From a virus, in the IMG/VR virus record IMGVR_UViG_3300031565_000153, positions 1 to 37,922 of that record: 37,922 nucleotides of DNA. The stretch is one strand, 5' to 3'. Made by a program: the position numbers and the translations under genes. Below, one piece after another: positions 24,165 through 31,810 of the stretch. The notes under the pieces are model-generated. The model ran no database searches. It worked only from the letters and a program-made list of their open reading frames with translations, and was not told the DNA's origin. The first letter of the stretch is position 1. Each line of letters starts with the position of its first letter.

Positions 24165-25472
24165 TTAGGCCAATTTGACGCGTCGTGCCATCGCATGAAG
24201 CTGAGGATACGGGACCAACGCAGCCATGAACCCTTCAATCATATACTCAAACGCACTCTTGCGAGTGGCCAGAGGAATGTAATTGAAGAAAGTCTCGGTG
24301 CGCTCGCCCAACGGACTCATCATACCAACAGACTGAAGGCCGCGCTGTGCATCCAGATCGACCAAGAAGATCGACTGTTCGCCAGTGGTAAGCGGCTTGA
24401 CATTCGTGTTGGGAGTGTAAGTACCGTCATCAGTCCAAGTAGCAACATTCGTGCTAATTGCACCGTCAGAAGCATAGGTCTTGGCAGCAACCGTAGCCAG
24501 AAGGCCATGATTGTCAGTGCCAGTCGTTAAGGCTCGGTAAATCTTGTACAGCTTAGCATTCGCATCAGCCGTCCAAGTCAACACAACTTTGTTGTTCGTG
24601 GTCTCAGTCGTCGCACTATCTTCCGTGCCGTGCAACTGCTCACCAGCATCGGTGACGCTAGAAATGACGTAGAAATACTCATCATCGGCCAGCGATCCGC
24701 CAGCGCCCTTCGTCGCGGTGGCAGCAGGGGAAGTCGTGGTCACAGCAGGAGTTGCGTAGCTCGCAGGAAGCAGAGGAACGCCACGATAGCTGCTGAAGCG
24801 CAGGCCACCAGGAAATTCAACGCTATCTACGTTACGGGCAACACGCGTCTGCAAACCAGAAACCTTGCTGATCATCTCGTTGCTCATCAAGAATGCACGA
24901 GCATCGCGCTGTGCGGCGCGGTAGCTATTCACACGGTCAATCATGTTGTCCAGGTGAGTAAGCGTAACGACGCCATCAACATTCAAGATGTTTCCACCAC
25001 TGGCCAAAGCGGTCTTGGCAGTAGAGTCTTCTTCCATCTGAGTGGCAAGGCCATTAATCTGATAGGTATCTATATCATTACCAAAAATGACCGACCATTC
25101 AACCATCTCAGCCAAACCCTCAAGGGAACCAATCAGTTCCGCCTGAAGCGCATTAACAAAGCGCTCGGAAACGGCCTGCTGGTATCCAGAGACACCACCC
25201 CACGTGCGCAGAATCTTGAGTTGCTGCGATTCACGCGTGTAGGTGCTGGACGAAGCGGTCGTTGCTGTCAGTTCGCCTTCGAACCATGCAGACGGAACAG
25301 CAGTTCGCTTCACATATTCGTGCGTTTTGCCTTCGGCTTGTTTCTTGGGCATCAGTTGCCACAGCGGGCTAAGACGACCAAGATATTCCATAATAACCGG
25401 ATTCAGGTCTTCAGGAATCAGGTACTGACCAGAACCAGTGGTCTGTTGCAATGCTTTAGTCAGAGCATCCAT
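24165..25472 (-). CDS. Major capsid protein (HK97 fold) with inserted Ig/FN3-like domain
   Basis: 435 residues, ATG 25472 with GGAGG 6 nt upstream. An HK97-type core is suggested by the N-terminal arm and E-loop region (YVKRTAVPSAWFEGE, SQQLKILRTWGGVSGYQQAV), the spine-helix region (RFVNALQAELIGSLEGLAEM) with IFGNDIDTYQINGL, P-domain ARAFLMSNEMISKV, and the C-terminal EQSIFLVDLDAQRGL and LGERTETFFNYIPL. Residues about 241-360 interrupt this core with a beta-sandwich-type domain (DEYFYVISSVTDAGEQ, VVLTWTADANAKLYKIYRA), resembling an FN3 module and probably displayed on the capsid surface. No long N-terminal delta domain is present. Scaffolding is likely supplied by the preceding gene. Confidence 0.88.
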   Translation of the reverse strand: MDALTKALQQTTGSGQYLIPEDLNPVIMEYLGRLSPLWQLMPKKQAEGKTHEYVKRTAVPSAWFEGELTATTASSSTYTRESQQLKILRTWGGVSGYQQAVSERFVNALQAELIGSLEGLAEMVEWSVIFGNDIDTYQINGLATQMEEDSTAKTALASGGNILNVDGVVTLTHLDNMIDRVNSYRAAQRDARAFLMSNEMISKVSGLQTRVARNVDSVEFPGGLRFSSYRGVPLLPASYATPAVTTTSPAATATKGAGGSLADDEYFYVISSVTDAGEQLHGTEDSATTETTNNKVVLTWTADANAKLYKIYRALTTGTDNHGLLATVAAKTYASDGAISTNVATWTDDGTYTPNTNVKPLTTGEQSIFLVDLDAQRGLQSVGMMSPLGERTETFFNYIPLATRKSAFEYMIEGFMAALVPYPQLHAMARRVKLA

Positions 25473-25486
25473 TATTTATTCCTCCA

Positions 25487-26833
25487 TTACATGCGACGCG
25501 CGGCGGTCAGAGCAAGCAGCTTGCTTAGCTCATCAGTCGGCATCGTTGATACATCCGCCTGCTTAGGCTCTTCATCGACCTTCTCGTTATGCACCGCAGC
25601 CTTGCGCTCAGATCGAGCAGCGGCCAGTTCAGCCACTATCGCGGAGACAACACCCTTGAGTTGTTCATCATTCAGAACAACAACAGTTTCTTTGGCACCG
25701 TCATCGGCAGATTTCTCTTCGACTTCCGGTTCCACGACAGGCTCTTCAGCCTCATCGACGGGTTTGTCATCTTCGACTTTTGGTTGCAATGCTTCCACGA
25801 GACGAGCGTCAAGATCGTCCAAGCGTTTGGAAATAGCTTCAATCGCTTTTGCGAGTTCAATTGCCTTATCGACATTTTCGCCTTCGGCCTCAACTTCAGC
25901 CTCGGCAACTACATCTTCAAGCTGCTCGTCTGCGGGCTGCTCATCGATAACCTCATCGGCCTCGACAGCTTTTTCCTCGACAGCAACTTCTTCTTCAGCA
26001 ACAGGCTCAGCGACTTTATCCTCTGCCACGACTTCGATTTCCTCAGCCGCGACCTCTACATTTTTTTCGTCGCTCACAGTAACCTCCGATTGTGAATTTA
26101 ATACATCAGATTCGTTGGACGCAATGTTGGTATCTTGTTTGACACCATTGCCGGAATCATCGACCGGCAATTCTTTTGTATTATCAGCGTGAATAGCATC
26201 GTACATTTCTTTTGTAACTACCACATCCACCGAACTATGCACAATACCGCTAAGCGTATCTAGTGCTTTCGGCTGGAAAATTGATGGTAGTACATCGGCC
26301 TGTACGCCACTACTTTTTTGACTATCCTGCACGCGAGCCTGCGGGTTTGCAGGACGATCAACAATGCTGACCTCCACCAAAGCCAATCCGGTGATTCTAA
26401 ATATCTCACCGTATTCCCTAAACATATTAACAAGAGACATCGGCACGCCAGCCAAATCTTCCTCGTTCAAATTATCGAATCGAGTAAATTCACCCTTAGT
26501 GACTAGGATGCCAACGCTAAATGCCTTGTATACTTTATCTTGAACAAGTTGAAGTACATTTGTTCCAGATGCACTATTGCTAATCTTAGCAGCAATCCAA
26601 TTCCACTCTGGAATACCAATTTTATCTGCAACACCAACGGCGTTTTCGTGCATCTCGCGGATTGTTCCCCAAGTGCGATAATCATCTAACGCCTCAAGCA
26701 TTGCATTCTTATCGATCATATGCCCTTGCAAATCGAGTGTCGCGCTCGTGTAATACCCAGGAACAATTCGATTTTTAAGGTCAATGCCAGATTTCTGGAT
26801 TCCACCGCTTGTCATTTTGTATAATTGTTGCAT
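25487..26833 (-). CDS. Prohead protease with acidic C-terminal scaffold-like region
   Basis: 448 residues from ATG 26833, chosen for AAGGA about 7 nt upstream (an in-frame ATG at 26875 lacks one). Residues 1-165 fit the prohead protease family: His62 (REMHENAVG), Ser106 (AFSVGI) and the hallmark LVEVSIVDRPANPQARV with Glu154. Beyond about residue 255 the chain is dominated by Glu, Val and Ala (EVVAEDKVAEPVAEEEVAVE) and then helical coiled-coil segments, characteristic of scaffold domains. The fusion implies autoproteolytic release and scaffold removal during capsid maturation. Immediately upstream of the capsid gene, as usual. Confidence 0.82.
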   Translation of the reverse strand: MQQLYKMTSGGIQKSGIDLKNRIVPGYYTSATLDLQGHMIDKNAMLEALDDYRTWGTIREMHENAVGVADKIGIPEWNWIAAKISNSASGTNVLQLVQDKVYKAFSVGILVTKGEFTRFDNLNEEDLAGVPMSLVNMFREYGEIFRITGLALVEVSIVDRPANPQARVQDSQKSSGVQADVLPSIFQPKALDTLSGIVHSSVDVVVTKEMYDAIHADNTKELPVDDSGNGVKQDTNIASNESDVLNSQSEVTVSDEKNVEVAAEEIEVVAEDKVAEPVAEEEVAVEEKAVEADEVIDEQPADEQLEDVVAEAEVEAEGENVDKAIELAKAIEAISKRLDDLDARLVEALQPKVEDDKPVDEAEEPVVEPEVEEKSADDGAKETVVVLNDEQLKGVVSAIVAELAAARSERKAAVHNEKVDEEPKQADVSTMPTDELSKLLALTAARRM

Positions 26834-26844
26834 GTGCAATTCCT

Positions 26845-27129
26845 TTATCCATCTGCGGATTTTGCTTTGTTGCATTCCTCCAAAATGCCTTTAGCGGCAG
26901 CAACAGTAAATCCGGTAAACTTTTTGCGAAACACAGTATATTTATTCTCGCAAAGTTCAATCAAATCGTAACACGTAATATCGTATGTACCACCACCGAA
27001 ATCAAGCAGATCGCCATACTCGTTTTCTTTCCATTGCTTTACAATGTCGTTTGCAACTTCTTCGGGCAGCACTTCGCTAACTAGCGTGCCGTGCTCCATA
27101 TTCACAAAATGCAATCCATCGCTTCTCAT
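26845..27129 (-). CDS. Small hypothetical protein in head unit
   Basis: 94 residues, best start ATG 27129 (AGGAGG at 27134-27139, 4 nt ahead). ATG 27132 is one codon earlier and too close to the ribosome binding site. Features are a HGTLVSEVLPEEVANDIVKQ helix region, a Cys pair (TCYDLIELCENK) and a C-terminal helix (AAAKGILEECNKAKSADG). No family is recognised. It is the first gene behind the promoter at 27140-27168, followed by protease-scaffold and capsid. Confidence 0.65.
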   Translation of the reverse strand: MRSDGLHFVNMEHGTLVSEVLPEEVANDIVKQWKENEYGDLLDFGGGTYDITCYDLIELCENKYTVFRKKFTGFTVAAAKGILEECNKAKSADG

Positions 27130-27139
27130 CATGCCTCCT

Positions 27140-27168
27140 ATTATACCATAGAATATCGGTTATGTCAA
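27140..27168 (-). promoter_or_regulatory. Internal sigma70 promoter for protease, capsid and connector genes
   Basis: Minus strand TTGACA (27163-27168), 17-nt spacer ending CTATGG, TATAAT (27140-27145). It sits between the zinc-ribbon gene stop and the next start, and would boost capsid-level expression. Confidence 0.9.
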
Positions 27169-27416
27169 TTTCCTACACGCCGAACCACTGCATCTGCAAT
27201 CTCATTGATTAGCGCGGTAAGCCTATCTGATGCATACCAAATCTTTCGCCTGTCGCATTTTGGACACCTAATTACTATATCCGCTCCATCTGTATTAAAC
27301 GAAACCGTAGAATCGCAATACAGTTGTCCAAACAAGACAAGGCCAAGAACCTCGCCGCATTCTCGATTTGCACATCTCCACTCCTTGGGCTTTCGCCCGC
27401 CCACATTGTCTTCCAT
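27165..27416 (-). CDS. Com-like zinc ribbon protein
   Basis: 83 residues with paired cysteines Cys15/Cys20 (RCANRECGEVL) and Cys51/Cys54 (IRCPKCDRRKIW), plus a lone Cys34. The spacing and the IRCPKCDR ending resemble Mu-type Com proteins, small zinc-finger proteins that regulate translation of a DNA-modification gene. A simple zinc ribbon of other function is equally possible, because no modification gene is visible here. Between the portal and the capsid-promoter, on the same transcript as terminase and portal. The last codons overlap the -35 box of the next promoter. Confidence 0.7.
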   Translation of the reverse strand: MEDNVGGRKPKEWRCANRECGEVLGLVLFGQLYCDSTVSFNTDGADIVIRCPKCDRRKIWYASDRLTALINEIADAVVRRVGN

Positions 27417-27418
27417 TA

Positions 27419-28981
27419 TTAATCATTCTCCTCATATGCCTTTATAGCGCGATCAAAGATTCCTTTGACTTCCTGAAAGTCTTTACCGACATCGATTAGT
27501 TGCCGTTGAACTTCCTGAAGTACTTCCTGGTCTATGTAGTCGCTTTTGAATTCTTTTTTCTCACGTTTACCATCTAGATACTGAAGATGTAGCCTGCGCC
27601 ACAACCGTAAATCTGAAATCGCCATGTTACTTACACTTGTATCCTCATCTCGCGGTACGCGCTCAGGCTCACTAGGCTCTGTTTCATCTGGCTCGGTTTG
27701 CCCAGGGTTATCGTTCTCAGTCTTATCGCCTGTAGGGGAAACCATTTCACCATCTGTCATTTGAACCATATTCATAGGCGCATAGTAGTAATCGCCATCT
27801 GTCCGTGGGTCTTCGCCACGATGTTTGCGAATCTCGTTGGGACTGTAAATACCCCATTGCAGCATACGCATATCAATCGATGCTTGCTCGACAGCGTTGG
27901 TAATATCGGGTTGCTTGAACTGGAATTTCCAGCCACGTGCATCAAGCATTCTAACTATTACTTGATAATAAATATCATCTTCTAGTTTCCTAAATAGGGG
28001 TCGCAAGATGTTTTCATGGAATTCCCTGCGCGTCTCTCTGATGTTAGCTTTGTTTGCGCTAGATGTAATCCCAAGTTTATTTCCGTCAACACCAGTGACA
28101 CCAAAGAATTCTTCCCTGTTGAAAGATCGACCATCCAGGTATGGAGCGTCTTCTGTATTTCTAGATTTTACCTGCTTGAAATCTGCGCCACCGCGAATAA
28201 CAAGTGGATTGCGACCGAAATTTGTTGCTCCAGAATATCTCTCTTCGAGCAACGCTAAGAAGAAATCAAAGTCGTCATCGGACACTGACGGGTCAATCTG
28301 CCACAGGCCATTGTATGGAGCATTGACGTTCTCAAACAGCGACCTATAAGATACTGCCGCAAAAAGATCAGATGGTATTGTCGTATTTGCAAGTGTGGAA
28401 TATGGGCTTTCGCCAGTAATCTTTCCGGTAATACCAGAATTATAGAAGTATGCAATTTCGTCTACCTGATACTCAATTGGGTCTCCTGCTCCCCACGGAT
28501 AAAATAAAAATGCTGGATTCTCAAAGTATCCAGATTCATCAACTTGCGGTATAACAATTCCAGACAATACATCAAAGCCTATGGGGTCGTTGTTGCCATC
28601 TCGAACCATCTCCCATGCGGCATGACCAAACAAGCGATAAGAACCTACGGTTTGAGCCAGCTTATCAGGTAGAGACTGGAAATCTTTAATGTTGTCCCAT
28701 GAGCGTTCACGATATTCAAAGAAATCCTCGACAGCTTTACGCTTACGTTTAGATTGATCGTTTGCATATCGTTCTACAGGAACAATCGACCACCCAGAAC
28801 CAACGACAGATCGCGAAATCGCATCTACAGTAGCGAATGTCCACGAATGCTCGTGCGCTGCCTGAGCCAACAGCTTCAACATGTCTATATGCGTGATATC
28901 CTTACTGCCAGAAAACAGGTTGCTGCCTATTTTCTTAATGCCGATATCCATGCCTTTCTTCGCTGGGGTGTATATTTTCAT
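27419..28981 (-). CDS. Portal protein
   Basis: 520 residues from ATG 28981, one base after the preceding stop. The portal family pattern is present: SWTFATVDAISRSVVGSGWS near the N-terminus, PIEYQVDEIAYFYNSGI, a core with FGVTGVDGNKLGITSSANKA, the hinge/stem REFHENILRPLFRKLEDDI and the loop MLQWGIYSPNEIRKHRGEDP. The C-terminal about 100 residues are acidic and disordered, then a charged helix. The dodecameric ring at the capsid vertex is the expected role, partnering TerL, encoded two genes upstream. Confidence 0.9.
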   Translation of the reverse strand: MKIYTPAKKGMDIGIKKIGSNLFSGSKDITHIDMLKLLAQAAHEHSWTFATVDAISRSVVGSGWSIVPVERYANDQSKRKRKAVEDFFEYRERSWDNIKDFQSLPDKLAQTVGSYRLFGHAAWEMVRDGNNDPIGFDVLSGIVIPQVDESGYFENPAFLFYPWGAGDPIEYQVDEIAYFYNSGITGKITGESPYSTLANTTIPSDLFAAVSYRSLFENVNAPYNGLWQIDPSVSDDDFDFFLALLEERYSGATNFGRNPLVIRGGADFKQVKSRNTEDAPYLDGRSFNREEFFGVTGVDGNKLGITSSANKANIRETRREFHENILRPLFRKLEDDIYYQVIVRMLDARGWKFQFKQPDITNAVEQASIDMRMLQWGIYSPNEIRKHRGEDPRTDGDYYYAPMNMVQMTDGEMVSPTGDKTENDNPGQTEPDETEPSEPERVPRDEDTSVSNMAISDLRLWRRLHLQYLDGKREKKEFKSDYIDQEVLQEVQRQLIDVGKDFQEVKGIFDRAIKAYEEND

Positions 28982-28982
28982 T

Positions 28983-29264
28983 TTACGTGAACCTCGCTAG
29001 GCTAATGGGGTTATCTGTTGCTATTACCAGATAACGTTCGTGCTTCAATATAGCGCGCAGTTGCGCTTCGAGTTTCGCAACCTGATCCTCATCGACACTC
29101 TCTGGAACAACCAAAATCACGCTATCGTTCGATCCCATTATGCACACCTGACTAATTAAAGATTGCGTAAAACGCATCGTCAATTGATCTACAATATCTT
29201 GGTTGTCTACGTCAAGCAAATACCTTACTACGACATCGATTATCCATTGCTTAATTGCTCTCAT
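28983..29264 (-). CDS. Small protein between terminase and portal, unknown function
   Basis: 93 residues. ATG 29264 overlaps the TerL stop (ATGA), with AAGGGG 9 nt upstream. Mixed alpha/beta: helix RAIKQWIIDVVVRYLLD, strand DSVILVVPESVDEDQVAKLE, helix LRAILKHERYLVIA. The VILVVP-ES-DEDQ-KLE pattern resembles a small ferredoxin-like fold, but no family can be named. Small proteins in this position are common in phages. Confidence 0.65.
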   Translation of the reverse strand: MRAIKQWIIDVVVRYLLDVDNQDIVDQLTMRFTQSLISQVCIMGSNDSVILVVPESVDEDQVAKLEAQLRAILKHERYLVIATDNPISLARFT

Positions 29265-30937
29265 CTCGCTATCCCCTTAAACCTTCTCGTTGAATCCCTG
29301 ACTCTCGTCAATGCCCTACGCAGAACATAAGGATTATTATTGAATTGCTCGGTTACAACCTCTTCATCATCGGAATCGCTTTGTTTCGGTTCACCAAGTC
29401 TAGTAATTCTAAAACCTGAAGATGATGTCGCAAGATCAACAGCGACATTCAGGTAGTTGATTGCATGTGCAAAGTGATCTGGGCCAGAATGCACCCACGC
29501 AACTTCTGTTTTCTCTCCGCCCATTTTAGTATTGGTAAGAACCTCATCCCTACGCATACTAGCCAAATGCGATACAGCCAGCCGCAACTCATTTGTTAGG
29601 TTTGTCTTATCGCCATATAATGCAATCTCGCCAGCGTTGATCTTCTCATATAAATAATCGAACGCTATAGACCTGTTAATCTCAACTCGAAAACCCAAAG
29701 CGTTTTCTTTGTATACATCCGGAGTTTGCGTATAGAATGCCATTAACGCTCTTCCACCACGATAGAAACTGGCAAACGAGTTAGCTGAATGTCTATTCGG
29801 CAGCCCATCGATAACTGCTTGTTGTATGCCAAATCTGTCCATCAAAACATACAACTCGTCAAACCCACGTTCAAGCGGTATAACATCCATGTATACAATT
29901 TCAATTGTATCGCCAACCGCTTTACCTATGACAACGTGAATATCGTTGCCCTGGTCAGCACCCATAAAGTATCCGCTACCAGCGTATTCCTTGCCGTGTG
30001 TATTACGTATACACTTATCGTAAATAAGCTGTCTGGTAATCGATCCAGTTGACTGAGTGTACGGCTTGCCAAGACGAAGATTGTAAAAGTTCTTCGTCCT
30101 CATCGTCTTTGAATCTTCCCATAGGCTGCTGGGAGGTATTGACGTTACCATCATCTGAGAAACTGCATACCCGCTAATATCACGGCCGGGGTGATCTGCA
30201 ATCCACGATCCGCTTTGTACGATGTCTGGAGTAAACTCCCTATCGCATTGACCGCAAGCGTACCATGTTTCTCCACCAGAGTTACGAATGTTATTATCCC
30301 AAATTAATTCTTGCTCGTGGTTGCACCGTGGGCACTTTATAATCCACCGTTTCTTATCGCTCTTATCAAACAAAGAGTCAATGCCAAATCCATTGACGGT
30401 TGGCGTCGATATTCTCCAATGTATCTTATATTCAGAGGCATCTAGACGTGCGATGTACTGCTCAAGGTTGTCTTGGTTAGACATATCAATCTCGTCATTG
30501 ACCAGACAATCAACATCAAGCATACGTGGCGTTACGCTAGATTCCATAAAGTGCAAATATGAATCGCCATACACCTTAAAGCGAACGTTATCCGATGAGC
30601 CTATCATACTGGATAACAATGGACTATCTCTAAACATAGATGAAACGCGGCCGTTTACAAGGTCATATACATCATCTTGCCTTGGCAGCGTATACATAAC
30701 ACGCACTGGATGGTAATGTGCAAAATGCAACATCTTGCATAGCATAAGCGTTGTCATTCCGATTTGAGTCGGTTTAATAACAACTATCTCTCTAGAGTTA
30801 TCATCAAAAATTGCCGCTTGCCATTTTCTATGTTGAAAATCCCACGGCGCTCGCTTTGGCAATCTGACATTCCTAGATGACCAAATCATTGGTGATGCTT
30901 TTTCGTATTCTGCCAGATCAATTGTCTTATCGCTCAT
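29261..30937 (-). CDS. Terminase large subunit, GpA type
   Basis: 558 residues. The ATPase domain has a deviant Walker A, IVVIKPTQIGMTTL, where Lys55 precedes the loop as in lambda gpA and the usual GK lysine is Met61. Walker B is DCLVNDEID (Asp148, Glu149). A zinc-ribbon insertion lies at Cys202-x2-Cys205 and Cys228-x2-Cys231. The nuclease domain starts at about 325 with MGADQGNDIHVV (Asp328) and includes a later acidic site. The protein pumps DNA into proheads through the portal. Its start overlaps the TerS end by 11 nt. The GpA family is associated with cos-type packaging, though no cos site was identified. Confidence 0.9.
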   Translation of the reverse strand: MSDKTIDLAEYEKASPMIWSSRNVRLPKRAPWDFQHRKWQAAIFDDNSREIVVIKPTQIGMTTLMLCKMLHFAHYHPVRVMYTLPRQDDVYDLVNGRVSSMFRDSPLLSSMIGSSDNVRFKVYGDSYLHFMESSVTPRMLDVDCLVNDEIDMSNQDNLEQYIARLDASEYKIHWRISTPTVNGFGIDSLFDKSDKKRWIIKCPRCNHEQELIWDNNIRNSGGETWYACGQCDREFTPDIVQSGSWIADHPGRDISGYAVSQMMVTSIPPSSLWEDSKTMRTKNFYNLRLGKPYTQSTGSITRQLIYDKCIRNTHGKEYAGSGYFMGADQGNDIHVVIGKAVGDTIEIVYMDVIPLERGFDELYVLMDRFGIQQAVIDGLPNRHSANSFASFYRGGRALMAFYTQTPDVYKENALGFRVEINRSIAFDYLYEKINAGEIALYGDKTNLTNELRLAVSHLASMRRDEVLTNTKMGGEKTEVAWVHSGPDHFAHAINYLNVAVDLATSSSGFRITRLGEPKQSDSDDEEVVTEQFNNNPYVLRRALTRVRDSTRRFKGIAR

Positions 30938-31610
30938 CTATTCTAAACACCGTCCTATATTCTTCTTGCGAAAGACCATGCTTACGATTGGTATGCCCAA
31001 ATAAATCAACAAACCAGCCGCCGCATATATGGCACTGACGAGTATCAGATTCATCATCGTAATTTATAACGCCATAATCCGTTTCCGGGTGGCAAGAATA
31101 CGATGGATGCGTTTCTATATATTCGCCTTCTATATACTCTTCGCCCTTGTCAAGTTCGGTAATTCGCGCAGCTATTGCATCAATAGAGCCAGTAGAAATG
31201 AACAGTTGTGGTGTAAACGAATTGCCAGATGCCGATCCACTATCATCACTACGTTCAAGCACAAACCTAGCCATGCGCGCTATCTCGCGTCTCTCTTGGT
31301 CAAAAGCCTTTGAGTAATCTTGACTTAGAATCTCCAGTGCCTTATCTAAAGCAAGTGTTCGCGTCTGCTCGATAATCTTTTTACTCTGTTCTACAGCAGA
31401 TTCACGAGCATATATAATCGCATCATTAAAAATAGAATCTTCGCTGAGCCAATTATTTATCGTATCCAATGAAACACCTACAGAGCTAGATACGATTTGA
31501 GCCGGTATTCCATGTCCGAGAAGTTGAACAGCGCGCATCTGTTTGTATGTTAAACCGTTGTATCTTGCGGCTAATTCTTCAATACTTCTTTTAATTAAAT
31601 CGTTCGACAT
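30927..31610 (-). CDS. Terminase small subunit-like protein with C-terminal Ros/MucR-type zinc finger
   Basis: 227 residues. Residues about 20-60 form a helix-turn-helix (LTYKQMRAVQLLGHGIPAQI, VSLDTINNWLSED), as in small terminases. A long helical region follows. Residues about 190-224 form a C2H2 finger, Cys193-x2-Cys196-x9-His206-x4-His211, with the HGLSQEEYRTVF tail typical of Ros/MucR DNA-binding domains. The protein is the first gene after the promoter at 31631-31659 and overlaps TerL. It should bind the packaging site. The extra finger could add sequence specificity or auto-regulate the promoter just upstream. TerS assignment by HTH, order and size. Confidence 0.78.
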   Translation of the reverse strand: MSNDLIKRSIEELAARYNGLTYKQMRAVQLLGHGIPAQIVSSSVGVSLDTINNWLSEDSIFNDAIIYARESAVEQSKKIIEQTRTLALDKALEILSQDYSKAFDQERREIARMARFVLERSDDSGSASGNSFTPQLFISTGSIDAIAARITELDKGEEYIEGEYIETHPSYSCHPETDYGVINYDDESDTRQCHICGGWFVDLFGHTNRKHGLSQEEYRTVFRIDER

Positions 31611-31630
31611 ATATCAATTCTCCTATCTAT

Positions 31631-31659
31631 ATTATACACCATAAATGGTTTTATGTCAA
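31631..31659 (-). promoter_or_regulatory. Sigma70 promoter for the terminase/head/tail-tube unit
   Basis: Minus strand TTGACA (31654-31659), 17-nt spacer ending TGGTG, TATAAT (31631-31636). Starts the 11.7-kb leftward transcript that ends at 19885-19916. Confidence 0.9.
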
Positions 31660-31683
31660 TTTACTGTACACGCACCCGATCGT

Positions 31684-31712
31684 TTGACCAACTAATCTAT
31701 GTGTGGTATAAT
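31684..31712 (+). promoter_or_regulatory. Sigma70 promoter for the ribonucleotide reductase gene
   Basis: TTGACC (31684-31689), 17-nt spacer ending GTGTGG, TATAAT (31707-31712). Back-to-back with the terminase promoter. The leader of about 90 nt contains a small CCGC-TTAG-GCGG hairpin (31747-31758) followed by AT-rich sequence, a weak attenuator-like element. Confidence 0.88.
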
Positions 31713-31810
31713 AGGAGAATGCACATAATTTTAAGTCTCGCACAAACCGCTTAGGCGGATTTTCTAATTTTTAGGGCAACAATATCAACAGTGTATCGGG
31801 GGAATCGCTA

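Noticed and set aside
24630-26192. Long open frame on the plus strand (520 codons) opposite the capsid and protease-scaffold genes
   Set aside because: It is the antisense of two well-supported genes. The Ser/Thr-rich second half is simply the mirror of the Glu-rich scaffold, and there is no ribosome binding site or family pattern.
31713-31810. Cobalamin riboswitch ahead of the B12-dependent reductase
   Set aside because: The leader is under 100 nt and has no B12-box-like sequence; only a small CCGC/GCGG hairpin is present.
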